This document shows positions 26,701-39,769 of a stretch of 64,000 nucleotides of DNA, in pieces (position 1 is the first letter of the stretch; each line of letters begins with the position of its first letter). Location: positions 24,020,071 to 24,084,070 of the forward strand of contig OX421970.1 in assembly GCA_949128135.1 (NCBI GenBank), given 5' to 3'. The position numbers and the translations under genes are program-made. Below the pieces are notes generated by a model. That model made no database searches. It saw only the letters and a program-made list of their open reading frames with translations, and had not been told where the DNA came from. This DNA is from Parasteatoda lunata. Lineage: Eukaryota; Arthropoda; Arachnida; Araneae; Theridiidae.

Positions 26701-28249
26701 TGGAAAGTGAAGAAGAAATAACAACAATACAAAAGTCTCCTAAAGAGAAAAAGGAAGAAAATTTCTACTTTTACGATGGCAACGGTTCCTTCATTAAGCT
26801 AAAGAAAAAAAATCGTCTGAAACTTGAAAGTTCTTTTGATACCAAAGTGAAGCAAGCTTTGGAATGGTTATTTGTAAGATCCCTCCTTCTTTCTTTTATA
26901 TATATATATTTCAAACCGTAGCGGGGTGTAATTTATGGAGCAATGATTCGATTTTTATTCGATTTCGGGAGTCTGCCTGAATTGCTTTTTCTAAAGGAAG
27001 CAGGCTTCTGTAACGGTGGTTGGACATCAAATATGAATGAATGTGAAGCAACTTTGAAGCTGTTATTAGCATGGCCTTTTCGAATATTCCACTTCCAAGA
27101 AGAGTTTCTGAGAGCTTTCTTCGTTTTCTGATTATTTGAGTGGGTGATAAGGAGTATAGAATTTCGAACAATTTTAGTTGCAATGTTTGCAAAGTAAAGG
27201 ATCATAGTTTTCACATGAATAAGTTATAAAATTTTCCTCCGAAAGACTTGGATTATGTGTATTGTAAATATTGAAAATTTTTATATAAATGTTTGGCGTT
27301 ATTTTTGAAAATAAAATTAACAGGCATTCAAAATATTATTATTATTTTTTTTCTTTGCCAATATATTAGGATTGCAAAAATTAAAATACTGAATATCTTA
27401 TAATTATCTTTCTAACTTTGACATGGTGTTTCTTGCACAAATTCTAGAAAAAAGTATAGTTTTTAGGCAGGGAATTAACGAATGCTTTATTTTAAATCCT
27501 TATTTAAAAAATTATCTGACAGAAAGTATACTAAGCTTAATTCTTCGTGTTCGTAAAATCAGTAATTTCACTTGTCAGATATTTTCTGAGATAAAAAATG
27601 GAACCTAAATCAGTTCTAAGTTCAAAAAATCAGTTTTTTGTTTACTTCGACTTGACACTAAAGATAAAAGCTGCATCAAATTTGCATGGTTCGCAAGTAT
27701 TTGTGCACGTTCATATCTTAACGTACATAAATATATTTAACAGTGTATAAATGAATGAAACTACTTCACACATGAATTTCTTAATATCCTTTTTGAAAAT
27801 GGTTGGAAGTTGGCCACTGAAAAATTGAAGTTCGGCCACTACTTTAATAAGTTTTTCATGTGTCCAAGTATTTCTTCAGGGTAGGTCTTAACGTATCCCA
27901 CCTTTGTGTGTTCATTAGACCGTTTAAAAAAAAAACTTTCGAAAGTGCCTTGTACTTGTACACTTCTCATGTTATAATTACTGAAACATTATTGCCTAAA
28001 AATTTTCTGCTCTGCAGATCATGTTTTGACCCCCGCCCACCTTAAAATAATTCTTTTTTAAACGGAAACGGACAATATCGTAACAAATCTTTTTTTTTTT
28101 TTTTGCATGTACCACAATATTTTCTTTTACATAATTACCAAACTTTTCGTTGTTGGAGAAGAATTTTTCTAGTACTGATCAAATGTATATATTAATATTT
28201 GTTTTGTACAATAAATGTGATTTAAAAAGATTACGACATACACGTATTG
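26701..28249. other. Non-coding stretch, no gene recognised
   Basis: Overlapping short frames on both strands lie at 26,688-27,214. None carries a known motif. The rest is AT-rich without repeats. Confidence 0.45.
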
Positions 28250-28640
28250 GAACCGTGGTGGCTCAGGAGATAGAGCGTTCGCATTCCAACGAGATGAACC
28301 GGGCTCAAATCCCAGCTATGGCTGGTTGAAACGATTTCCGTTACCGTCTTTCACCGACCACAGTGCTGACGATAAATATACTGAGTGGTAGACGAATCAT
28401 GGATTAGAGTCCCCTGGCCGTCAGGCTAACTGTGACGCGATTTCGTAGTTTTCCTCTCCATGTAACACAAATGCGGATTGGTTCCATCAAAGTCCTCCAC
28501 GAAGACAAATTTCTCCAAATATTTGTTCCCTTGTTTTCTGGATTGGATTCAAAATTACAAGGCTACGGCGTTCAACATATGTAGTTGTAAACACGAAATT
28601 GGTCTGGCTGATCAATGACGGCTACAATAGCATACATGAT
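28250..28640 (+). mobile_element. tRNA-headed SINE (family A), near full length
   Basis: The head CCGTGGTGGCTCAGGAGATA carries the pol III A box and GGGCTCAAATCCCAG the B box, spaced as in a tRNA. The family-A body follows (CACCGACCACAGTGCTGACG, then CTCTCCATGTAACACAAATG) and the tail ACAAGGCTACGGCGTTCAAC. It ends near ATGACGGCTACAATAG. A clear target-site duplication is not visible. Confidence 0.88.
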
Positions 28641-28792
28641 TACATGTAAATAACTTATAGTTATATGTTCATGCGTTAAATGCTAGCATTTTTTTTTTTA
28701 AATATGCATACGTTGAAGAAAACATAGTATACTTGGTATTCCAGTAATTATAAGCGTAACAGGGTGAGAAAAAGCAAGAACTACATATTCCC

Positions 28793-29197
28793 TTGCAAAA
28801 AAATGGGAGTTTGAAGAGATTCTTTGTTTTTGATTTTATATCTTCAAGCTCAGGATGGAAAATTAGACCTTGTATTCGACTAGAAAACCTCTTTGGTACA
28901 GAGTTATTTATGATGTCCTTTTGGCATCACATATTTGAAAGAACCCTCATTTCCCTTTGCAAAGAATTACGTGCTGTAACATCTAGTCCCGAAAACAATC
29001 ATTTCGTTGAATTCAGAGGCTCTATTTGGTCAACTATTAACTCAGAAGCTTGTTTTAAGACGTTGGAAATGAAATACAGAAGTTTGAAGCTGACTAAGAA
29101 CGATTCTGTGCATTCGCTGAAGGGAATAATTTGCACTCTAATCAGAAAGAATTTGCTACCTTGCGCTGATTATCAAGAGTGTATAAAAAAAATATAG
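28793..29197 (+). CDS. Unrecognised 134-codon open frame, doubtful gene
   Basis: This is one of the longest non-repetitive open frames outside the Fasciclin 2 exons. The composition is balanced (serine, leucine, lysine; four cysteines in the predicted product), with no signal peptide, membrane segment or known motif. It sits between a family-A SINE and an ACCCTGTATA motif at about 29,201, which resembles the terminal repeat of the element at 59 kb. It may therefore be a fragment of a transposon. A chance open frame is also plausible. Confidence 0.15.
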   Translation: MQKNGSLKRFFVFDFISSSSGWKIRPCIRLENLFGTELFMMSFWHHIFERTLISLCKELRAVTSSPENNHFVEFRGSIWSTINSEACFKTLEMKYRSLKLTKNDSVHSLKGIICTLIRKNLLPCADYQECIKKI

Positions 29198-29209
29198 AAA
29201 CCCTGTATA

Positions 29210-31080
29210 AAAAAAATTTTCGATTTAAAACTTTCTTAACCTGATTTAGTGCGTATGAAAATGATGTGGCTTAAGACTAAATCAGTAAATTATGTTAGCG
29301 GGCGTAAAAACATCAGACAAATGACTTCCAAATTTTGTGCAAAATCGTATTTTGCCAATCGAAACAACATTGATAGGGGGCACCATAGAATTTTTAGAAT
29401 TTTTTTACATTCATGAAATGGTCTAGTGTTCATATTAGCAACTCATTTCTTTCTCATTAATTACAAAACAAACAATTTTCATTGTCAGAAAAATCACGTG
29501 GTTTTAAAGGACTAATGAAAGGAACTCACACACGATTGCGTTACAGTCTATGTTGGACTAGTCTGAATGCTATCATAACTATTTTCCTGACCATCTAGAT
29601 ATTTGTTAGTTTCAAAAGTGACGCAACGTTTTATCCATTTAATTCATACAGGGATGACATTCGTCAATATGTAGTGTATTAATATAATGTGAATCGAATA
29701 ATTTAAAACTAGAAACAACCTTTTTATTTTATTACACGTATACTTCGTTCGAAATTGCTAATTCCATACGGAATCGTTAGTATTAAGAAAGAAATCTCTT
29801 GATCCCTCTTTAGAAAATCTGTAATTCCCTAAAACAACTATCTTTGCGGCACTTTTGATTCTTTCCAGAACTTGCGGATTACGATTTGTCGCATTCGAAG
29901 GGAAAACAGAACGCTAGGGATTGGGAACTGTCAGAATTCGAACACTTTTGTTAATTAGTTGAAGTAGTCTTCGAACCCGGAGGCTGAAGCAAGAGGATTC
30001 TGCTGGAGAAAACTTCCTGTTGATTCCAACAACTCAACTCCGCCCTTTACTTTCACCCTTTCCTTCCTTCTTCTACGTCGATATATCCTGAAAAGTTTCC
30101 GAATTAAAGTTTTGGCGGCAAAATAAACAAAGGGTGCCAAATAATGTTTGTTCATAAGATGTGTGTTCGCTTCTCTTTGATTGCCTTTTCTGTTAAGCCT
30201 CCAAGTTTGAAAAAGGTTAATCATAAGTACTAAGGCAATTTTTAAATAAATGGGGGGGGGGGAGTCTCCAGGGAAAAAATGGTGGGGATTTTTTATCATG
30301 AAAAGTAAAATTTATTAGTGTACTTTAAGTGGAATTTTTTTTTTACATTTGATTAGTTTCATGAATTTAATTTCAGAAACTAAATCAGCCGCTACTTCAC
30401 ATACTGCATGAAGTAAAATTGGTTCTGCTACAATAGGTTGTATGCGAATTCGTTTACGACTATGATTGCTATGAAATAAAATTACACAAAAAAGTTCATG
30501 AAAAATTTACGTTTTGTAAAATGAACATATTGTAAAGATTTAAAATCACGTGTATCTTTTTGTTTAAATGATTATGCAAGGTTTAGAAACACACAACAAA
30601 TAATTTCTTACGTCGCGTTTTAAAATTTGAGAAAAAATACTATGGTAATCGTGTAGTCTAATAATGGTTATTAAATAAGATAGAACCGTTAAACTAAGAT
30701 TAAAATTGTTTTTATAACAGTTTTAATTTGATCGAATCTTAATTTTAATTTCAGTATTCTGAATTCTTTTTAAATTATTGTTCTGGATTTTAACATTAAA
30801 TATTCCACTGTAGAAATTCCGTTTCCTACTGAAGTCTGTCTCTGATTCGCCTTAAAAGGAAACGCTTTTACGGGAAAAACTCTAGTTTAAACTGTTAAAA
30901 TCAAAGAATTTTCTCAAACTCTTCTTAGTTTCCTAACAATGGAGAAAAACTTGATAAAATCTCCCAGATTCTTTGACGATATTTTTCCGAACTCCTCTTG
31001 TTCGTGTTACCTCCTTTTCTATTGAGCTATACTTTATTGAGTAATGAAATAATTTTGACAGAAAAAGTTGAATATTTTGT
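29210..31080. other. AT-rich non-coding stretch, no gene seen
   Basis: No exon or element is recognised. The minus-strand frame at 29,955-30,299 lies in a slightly less AT-rich block and has no motif. Confidence 0.5.
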
Positions 31081-31084
31081 TAGA

Positions 31085-31610
31085 ATTCAATATATTGTGT
31101 TGTTGTTCAATTTATTCTTTTCAATGTATTTTATTGCTTTTGTTCAATATATTGCATTGCTATGGTTTAATATACTGCATTGTCTTAGCTCAATATGTTG
31201 CATCGTTTTTGTTCAATACATTATATTTTTATTGTTCAGTATATTGAATTTTTTTATTTGAATGTATTGCATTGTTGCAATTCTATGTATTGCATTGTTG
31301 CAATTCTGTTTGTTGAATTGTTGCAATTCTGTGTGTTAAATTGTTGCAATTCTATGTGTTGAATTGTTGCAATTCTATGTGTTGAATTGTTGCAATTCTA
31401 TGTGTTGAATTGTTGCAATTCTGTGTGTTGAATTGTTGCAATTCTGTGTGTTGAATTGTTGCAATTCTATGCAATGAATTGTTGCAATTCTATGTGTTGA
31501 ATTGAATTGTTGCAATTCTACGTATTAATTAGCCGTAATTCTATGTATTTGCACTGTTTTAATTTCATTTTATTGCGATTCAATACATTCTATTTTTATT
31601 TAATATATTG
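31085..31610. repeat. 23-bp minisatellite with degenerate flanks
   Basis: The core, about 31,260-31,510, is a run of copies of a 23-bp unit containing TTGTTGCAATTCTATGTG. The left flank (31,085-31,260) and right flank are diverged relatives of the TTCAATATATTGCATTG type. The open frame 30,998-31,261 is a product of this repetition. Confidence 0.85.
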
Positions 31611-31849
31611 TTGTAAAAAAATCCAAAACATTGATTATTTGCTTTTACAGGGAGAGAGAAAATCATAATGTTGATTTTCAAACTGCTCAGAACAGCTTGT
31701 CCCCTTAAATAAATTATTATATTTTTTTCTCTTTTTTCTTACATGTACTATGTAGAGATAAATCTAACAAAAAACACTGAACATAAATAACAAAAACTAG
31801 TCTAAGCACGTACGCTTCTTTATCTTCAGATGCCAGAAGAAAAAAAATT

Positions 31850-32045
31850 AATTCACTATAACCGATCCTCATGTGCACAAATTCGAATAGCCGTTGTGGC
31901 AGGTGTATGATCTTCCGAAGAATATTGCGGATGGTCCCAGAGGGGTGTTGAAGTCCACAAGGTGTGTTCGACTCCACCCATGACCCCCTGACATTCATAT
32001 TCCCACACGCCCCACGCAGATAAAGAATAAAATAAAATAAAAAGT
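31850..32045 (+). mobile_element. Possible retroposed fragment with (AAAAT)n tail
   Basis: A less AT-rich segment ends in a simple AAATA repeat (about 32,025-32,042), as retroposed sequences often do. No head, pol III boxes or duplication of flanking DNA could be identified, so the call is tentative. Confidence 0.25.
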
Positions 32046-32650
32046 AAATCAACAGGTAGCTGAACCACTGCTTGCATTATCTATACCAAGAAGGCTACTG
32101 AGTTTAGGTTTTTTTAGGAACTTTTTTCATATTTTTTTTCGTATGTTCCATTGTTCTTCTGAAGATAATGTTGAAGGATGTGGGAGTAAGATATCGTGTT
32201 TTCTCATGGTTTGCGACCGGATTTGAAAAGATCCTGTTAAAGATAGCAAATGCGCTTGGGCCTTAGCTACTTGTTTGGTGGTAGTTTAATGGTGTCTTCG
32301 GTGATTTTGTTGGAGTTAATGGCGAAAATAGAGTTTTATCCAGCTACACTTCTATCCTAAAAATCGATGTAGTTAAAGAGGAAAATAACCCTAACTAGAT
32401 CAAAAGGCAAAGTTCATGAAAAAAATATATCTAACAAAAAAAAATAATAAATAAATAAAATAAAATAAAAAAATAATTATTATTAAAATATAAATGAATT
32501 GTAAGAAATGTACAAGTCTAATGCTTCAGCAATCATTGTATCATGAAATTACCACATCTGTCATATGTTATACTTTAAATTTTCTAGCCTACATCTTCTG
32601 AAAAGTTAATTTTCCCAATTATAAGAAACTTCAGAATAAACCGTTTTAAT

Positions 32651-32692
32651 TGTTAATTAAATAAACAATTAAAATTGTTTATTTAATTAACA
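32651..32692. repeat. Perfect 42-bp AT palindrome
   Basis: Two perfectly complementary 20-bp arms (TGTTAATTAAATAAACAATT and its complement) are separated by AA. It would form a long hairpin or cruciform. Confidence 0.9.
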
Positions 32693-32699
32693 TTTTAAT

Positions 32700-34387
32700 T
32701 TACGGTTCAGTTAAGAGCACTTAAAGTATAAATACCCCTAAATAGATTAATAGCCAAAGTTCAATTAAGAAAAATGATATAATTGTTAAAATAAATAAAT
32801 TGCATAAATTTATAGGATTATTGTTTTAACTATACTTTGATCATGAAACTATGTTAATTTGTTGTATTTCATGTTTTCCTGCTTACATCTACTGAAATTT
32901 TTTTTTGAAGATAGACTTTGAAGTCCTCTCTAATTGAAATGTTTAAAACTTATTCAAATTCTATTACATTTGGAAATGTTTTATTTTAAATCGAAGTTTT
33001 TCATTTTACTTTAAATCTTACATTTAAATTATTTACAAAAGCTTAGATCAATTTTTTTTAAAAAAATGGTTACACGAATGTTTTGATTACATTAAAAAAA
33101 AAAAATCGTAATTTTAGACAAAAAAATATCAAAACACAAAGAGTTTGTTAAGTGTTGCCATAGTTGCATTAATGTTAAAAAAATAATAATAAATAAATAA
33201 ATAAATAAATTTTGCTTTTTAACTTAATATACAACAAATACGGTAGCTTTACATACATTTAATATACTTAAGAAAAATATAAAAAAAATTTAAAATTAAA
33301 AATAATAAAAATGAATTTTTCGTCACAAAACTGTAGTAAATGTATTCTTAATTTCGATCAATTTATAAGAAATTAATGCCGATTAACTTTCTTTTTCATT
33401 ATACAGCAGTATCCTCTAATATCATTTACCCTTATACTATAATAAACTTCCCTATAATAGTTCCTAGAAGGGTTTGAAACAATGCTTTTTTCCAAAAGTT
33501 TTTTATTAGTTATTTTAAGCATGGGCTATTCATATATTTTTTTTTAAATATTTAGAAATTAACCAAACAAAATATCTGCATTTTAAAATAATTTCTTTTC
33601 AGTTTAAAAATAAATGATAAATTTATTTTACAAAAGCAAGTGAAAAGCTTTCCATGAGCTTTGAAAATATTTTTTACTGAAAATAAAATATGGAGATTCA
33701 AGTTCTATGAACCTTCTTTGTATATCTGTTTTTAGATTTTTATTATTTAATTTATTTGTTATTATTTAACTTTATTATATTTTTACTAAGTTATTGATAA
33801 AAGTCCTAAAAGATCCCTACATAATGTTTTTACTTCATTTTATAAACTCTTTGACGCAGAGGAGAGTTCTTTCAATATATATTTTTTTTCTGACTCACTA
33901 ATTACAAGCAAAGATGTATTTCGGTATTTTTAAATTATTAACAATAGTATAATATTTATTAAAAAAAATTATTAGATTATCGGAATTGTATTTGTACTAA
34001 AATATAAAATCCAAAAAAAGCAGTTTGAAAACATTATTTCATTCCTATTCAAAAAATTTTCAACGATTGATTTTATAATTTAAAGAAATTACAATGATGA
34101 TTTACCGTTTCTTTTATATGTAAATAACTGTAAATAAGTGAAAATTCCCAAAAATATTATTTGGAAGTGATAAATGTCTTGAAAAGTTCACCATTAACGC
34201 AAAAAGGGATAATTTGTACTAAATAATACAAAATAATGAAAAATAGGTTTAAAGAAAATTCTGCGTCATAGGGTTAACAAAAAAATATTTAAAATGCTAT
34301 AAACTTTCCACATTAATTTTATTTTTTTATATCTCTATTTTTTTACAAAGTAACTGAAAATAATATAGGAAATTTTGTCTCGCTCTG

Positions 34388-34421
<34 letters not shown>

Positions 34422-34933
34422 CAGAGTTACTTGCAAATAATATGTGATACATTATCTCTTTATTTACTTCTTTACAAAGTCACTGAAAAATATCAAGTCC
34501 ATAAATGATACACAAATAACTATTTTCGTGTTTTGTTTATTATTATTTATTAATATTTTTTAAACGTGCACTTTTTTCTGCTTAGCATCGTCGTGCTTAC
34601 GTAAAGGTGGGAAGGGGAAAGAGGTGGGCGATGCACAACCCTCAGCGAAACCGGAGCTTCTTATGATCTGATGAATTCTCTGGGTCCATCCCTTTTCTTT
34701 TTTTTTTCTGACTTATTTTTTTAATAGCTTTCTAAACAATGGTGTTCTTAGTCACGATTTAAAGATGCAGGTGGAAAAAATGAGGAGGGATGCTGGCGAC
34801 GCGTGAGGAAAGTTAAACACGTTGGCGTGTTCGAAATTATTTCTGCTTGATTGACAAGGCCGTGCCTTACGGCTTCTGTTGATTAAGACTGTAGGTATAT
34901 TTCGTACTCATACTATATATGCATGTGTATTCT

Positions 34934-34971
<38 letters not shown>

Positions 34972-36450
34972 TCATATATAAATATATGTATATATGTAAA
35001 CGCAGATCATATCTAATAGAACTATTTTGTTAATTATTCAACTATTGCTACATTCATAATAACTTGTTGTTTTGTTTTAATGTTTTTTTATTAAAATTGG
35101 TCATTTTAAGAATGGATAATTATTTTTCCGTTTATTTTTTATCATTTGTCTAAAGAGAGTATTCATATTACCCTTTTCTCCCTAGATTATTTTTTTTATT
35201 TCAAATATCGTTAAAATATAAAACAAATCTTCCTAATTTATTAAATTTTTTTTTACATCTAAAAACTAATTTTATTTTCAAAGAAATGTTTTTACCTCGT
35301 TTTACAGAAGGAAAAAAAAGAACACTATCTTATCATAGTTCTAGTAGATAGAAGATATTTAGTCAACAATTAAAAACAAATCGTAATTCAAATTGAAAGA
35401 TGCCAGATAAGAAGTGTTTTTACTTTTTCTGAAATCATTTCATTTATGTTTAGCTACAGTAAATTAGTGTTGCATTAACCTGTCTTGAAAAAAAACGCGT
35501 CATCATTATTGCAATATATTTAGATCTCATCAGGAATATTTTAAAATTGAATAATTGAATCTAAAATTGAAGGAATGTGAGGATTTTTATTTTGGGAAAT
35601 TTGAGTACGTTAGCATCCAAGTTTATATGTTGTCAATAATGGGAAATAAAGATTGTATATTGTACCTATTTCTTGCCCGTAATCTTCCAGTTGGTAAAAT
35701 CTATAAATCCCTAACTCTCATTAACACTGTCCCCGTCATAGCGTTCAAACCCTCGGAGTTGTAATTGTCTGCCAAAAAAACAGGCTTTTTTAGGCTAGTC
35801 ATTGGCACATAGTTGCCAAATTCAATTTAAAACTTCTGCCACTCGGAAAAAACTCAGATTGTTACTCAGTACCTTCATCTACTAAGACACGTGAAATTCA
35901 ATGTCTTGAAGGAAAAAAACATTTTATAATATAATAATAGATGGTAATTAGATATTTTCCTTTGAAATTTCAATCTCTAAATTTATTTAAAACTTTCTGC
36001 CTTAAGTTCTTCACTGAGTTAAAGTATTTTTGTTAGTCAAACTACATATATACCTATGAAGTAATAAACATATTTTTTTTTTAAATTAAATTTAAAATAA
36101 TTCTAATGCAGTAATATTTCAAAAAAAAAAATTTTAGCATTAGACAATTATGAATTGTTTAGAATTTTCAGAAACCATTAACAAATCCTAAAGTTTCACG
36201 TCTAGAATTTTGTTCGCGCATTTATTTTTCTACTTGGTCGAAACATTCTTTATCTGTAAAATGACTTGCACGAAATAGTTTTTTCACATGCAAATCTTGC
36301 ATGCAGGAGTATGTCTTAACGAATTCAGCGTTGTCTTTGAGCGACGTTGTGTTAAGTCTTAAAATTGTTTTGTCGACTTTTCTGCTGCTAGGCAACTCTT
36401 TTAACTGTAACCAACTCAATCTTGATTTAAAATAAAAGATCACGCAAATG
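32700..36450. other. AT-rich non-coding stretch, no gene seen
   Basis: Contains poly-T tracts at about 34,390 and 34,936 and a less AT-rich island at 34,590-34,900. No exon, RNA gene or transposon is recognised. The 36,222-36,443 minus frame has no motif. Confidence 0.5.
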
Positions 36451-36459
36451 TAAAATTTA

Positions 36460-37690
36460 ATTATAATTCTACCAATCTACGTTGTAGTTTGAAGATTAAA
36501 AATCTTTACTGCTTTTAAGATGAAGGATATCGCGTACCGGTCAACAGTATTATCACCTAAACCAGATGAAGTTAGTTAAGAAACTGATAAAATATACAGA
36601 CAGCTATATGTCTTCGGATCAAGATACAAGATCATAACAACCACTGTCATGATTCCCATAGTTGGGGAGAAAATATAGTCATGTATGAAGTTAAAGCTAA
36701 AAATAGTTTGAAAAAGTAAAATGTTAACAAAAGTAAAATTTAATTACAATTCTCCCAATTGGTGGTTCAGGGGATAGAAAACTCCCCTTTGGTCGATATG
36801 AATTCCACACCCAGCTCGCACTGACCTCCTGACATAAAAATATCTTCATTGGTAGACGGATCATGGGGATAGTCCCCTTGCCGTCAGGCTAAACATAGGA
36901 AGCTTTCCTCTCCCTGTAATGCAAATACGAGTTAATTTCATCAAAAAAAGCCTTCCACGAAGGCCAATTTCTCTTAACAATTAAACCAGGAGTTCCCTTG
37001 TTGCTTTGTTTGGATTCAAAATTACTAGCTATGGAGTCTAATATTGGTAATCGTGAACTCAAAATTGGTTCTTCTGTTCTACGACGGTTAAGGAAAATAA
37101 ATAAATACAAAATAAAAGTAAATATTTTACCAATCCATGTTGTAGCTTCAAAATTAAAAAAACTCCACTGTATTCAGAATTAAGTATATCGCGTATCGGT
37201 CAACATTGTAATCGCCCGAACCAGATGAAATTTGCCACAAAACTGATAGCAAGAACGAAAAACAACAAATCTTAGGATCAAGATAAAATATCACAACATT
37301 CATTTTTTTTTTTCCTCTGTCATGTTTCCCATTTGTCGGATGAGAAAACATAGTCGTGGTTGAGGTTAAATCCAAACATTGTTTTTGAAAGTAAATAGTG
37401 AATAGTTAAGTTAAATTTAATTACAATTCTACCAATCCACGTTGAGGCAGGCAGATTAAAAATCTCCACCGCTTTTAGGACTGAATACATCGCGTACCAG
37501 TCAACAATGTAATCACCTAAACCAGATGAAGTTCACCAAGAAACTGATAACAAGAACGGACAGCAACGCAAAATAAAAGACCCAAACATCCATTTTATTC
37601 TATCTGTCATGATTCCCATATGATTCTAAGGCGGATGGAAAAAAACACGGTCACGGTCGAAGTTAAAACCGCTACCGAAACCATTCACGA
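36460..37690. repeat. Tandem array of three about 275-bp units, one split by a SINE
   Basis: Three copies share the landmarks ATTCTACCAATC, ATCGCGTACCGGTCAACA, ACCAGATGAAGTT, AAACTGATA, ATGATTCCCAT and a terminal GAAGTTAAA region. They lie at about 36,460-36,735, 37,125-37,400 and 37,405-37,690. The start of the second unit (TTTAATTACAATTCTCCCAA, about 36,740) is separated from its remainder by a SINE insertion. Confidence 0.8.
36760..37117 (+). mobile_element. tRNA-headed SINE (family A) inside a tandem repeat
   Basis: The head GGTGGTTCAGGGGATAG is the A-box region, but the B-box part is deleted (it jumps to GGTCGATATGAATTCCACAC). The body and tail follow the family (CCCCTTGCCGTCAGGCTAA, then GAGTTCCCTTGTTGCTTTG, then CTACGACGGTTAAGGAAAAT). 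It interrupts the second unit of the about 275-bp array, so it is younger than that duplication. Confidence 0.8.
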
Positions 37691-39235
37691 TATGACCCTA
37701 TCTGAAAGAGTTGCACTTATCGAGAAAGGATCAGTCATTAACGAATACTTGGATTAGTTTGTTGAATAGAGGAATCATTAAAAAAAGTAAAGCTCTGTAA
37801 AATGGTGCTCCGTGTCTCACGCTAAGCCTTTCGTTTCTCTTGAGTCACGGTTTTCGATCTTTTCATCTTCGCGTGTATGGCAACGATCGTTTTGTTCCTC
37901 ACTGGCAATAGTTCTCTGTGGTGGCGTGCCTGTTCCATTACCCTTTCGCTACTACCTCTTCAAGAAAAGATACGTCACTGATAGGCTATGATTGGGGATC
38001 AACTGATGAATACTTTCGGAAGTCGAACAACGATTTTGGATTTATTGTTTACTTTAAATGTAGAACATTGTAACTAACTTGAGTATTTTTCCAGATGTCT
38101 TCTATGAAAGCATCTACATTATGTATTACATGTATGCTTAAAGAATGAACTGAATAAAAAAAAAATATGTGCCAAATTTTATGCATTTCTGTAAATACTC
38201 TTGGCTGGCGAATTGATTTTTCATCGTTAATTGAATCACTTTTTCGATATAAATGAAAAATAAATCATGGTAAGCCTCTGATCTAAAGTCTTATTTTTAC
38301 TTACTAAGGGATTCCAACACGAATGCACTTTTTATAAGTAAATATACTTCGTGTTCAGGAGGATTGGAATATTTGCCTTCAAAAATTGATTAATTTCTGC
38401 TTTGTAGAAAATATCACACCAGTATGTTGTAAGTGGTCTAAAGTTCATTTGCGTATATCCGAAAATAATTGTGGTTTTTATTAGAATTTTAAAAAATCAA
38501 TTTCTCCAGAATAATTTTTATCAATAGTCTCAAGAATGATTTTAATCACTAGTTTATACAAAAATATTCATTTTTAAAGTTGTTTATTATTTAATTAAAT
38601 CCCTAAAAAAGTAGAAACTTCTTCGTTGACTACTATCTCATGCAAACAATCCCAAAATTTTAAAATTTCTGAAACAACGTATCCTTTTTTTTTTGTGAGA
38701 AATAATAAAAAAATAAAACTTCGCAATTTCGTATTTCACGTGCACCATTAATTACTACTTAATTATTTTGAAAAAAAAAGTAGTTTTGGTAATTTAATAT
38801 CGTGAACCCTTTTATAAATTGAAAAAAAAATCTTTTTTGGGATTTTATTTTAAAATCGATGTTGAGAAGTAATCATTAGCTTAATTAAATAAAATGAAGT
38901 GATTTTTCCTAATTAACTCATTCCCTTCGTTTCAGCTAATTTCTCAGTGATAGAAGAGTCCTCGTAAGTTCTTCAAATTCCTTTTCGAATTTAAAGTTAT
39001 TCTTTTTATTAATATAATTTTGGTAATTAAAGATGAATTCATTTATTGGGAAGAATCTTGTGATATTCAAAAGGTCACTCTCATATTTTCTTCTGTAGTA
39101 AGGATTCAAAGACAATAAATTTATACAAATTTCATATAAAAAATATCAGCTGGTCACTAATAGTTTTTTAAAAAGACATAAAATTTAAAAAAAAAAACAT
39201 CAGATATAAACATTCGAATAAACAATGCATAGAAA
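37691..39235. other. Non-coding stretch with a GC-elevated island
   Basis: The first about 330 bp are less AT-rich and contain an ATG-initiated stretch at about 37,877 whose first residues are MATIVLFL. No suitable donor follows, so I do not call it the missing signal-peptide exon. The remainder is AT-rich without recognisable features. Confidence 0.35.
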
Positions 39236-39239
39236 ACAC

Positions 39240-39765
39240 TAAATACTGCATTAGTGGTAAATTGGTGGTACATTAAAGATAATTTGGTGTTACATTAGTG
39301 GAAATTCAGTGATACATATGGGATACTTCAGTAATATCTTTAAGATACTTCAGTGATACGTTAGAGATACTACAGTGATATGTTAGAGATACTTCAGTGA
39401 TAGATACTTTAGTGATATGTTATAGATACTTCAGTGATAGATACTTTAGTGATATGTTATAGATACTTCAGTGATAGATACTTTAGTGATATGTTATAGA
39501 TACTTCAGTGATAGATACTTTAGTGATATGTTATAGATACTTCAATGATATGTTAGAGATACTTCAATGATACATTCGAGATAATTCAGTGATACATTCG
39601 AGATAATTCAGTGATACATTCGAGATAATTCAGTGATACATTCGAGATAATTCAGTGATACATTCGAGATAATTCAGTGATACATTCGAGAGATACTTCA
39701 GTGATACATTCGAGAGATACTTCAGTGATACATTCGAGAGATACTTCAGTGAAACAATAGTGATA
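39240..39765. repeat. Composite minisatellite with three sub-arrays
   Basis: Related units built on CAGTGATA repeat with different periods: about 37 bp with AGTGATATGTTATAGATACT (39,380-39,540), 22 bp with CAGTGATACATTCGAGATAA (39,555-39,680) and 24 bp with CAGTGATACATTCGAGAGAT (39,680-39,755). The sub-arrays appear to derive from one another. Confidence 0.9.
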
Positions 39766-39769
39766 ATTC

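Noticed and set aside
29955..30299. 114-codon minus-strand frame as a gene
   Set aside because: No recognisable domain; it crosses a G-run and simple sequence and has no supporting structure.
37870..37990. ATG-initiated hydrophobic stretch (MATIVLFL) as the missing signal-peptide exon
   Set aside because: The hydrophobic run is short and interrupted, and no phase 1 donor of good quality follows before the stop.
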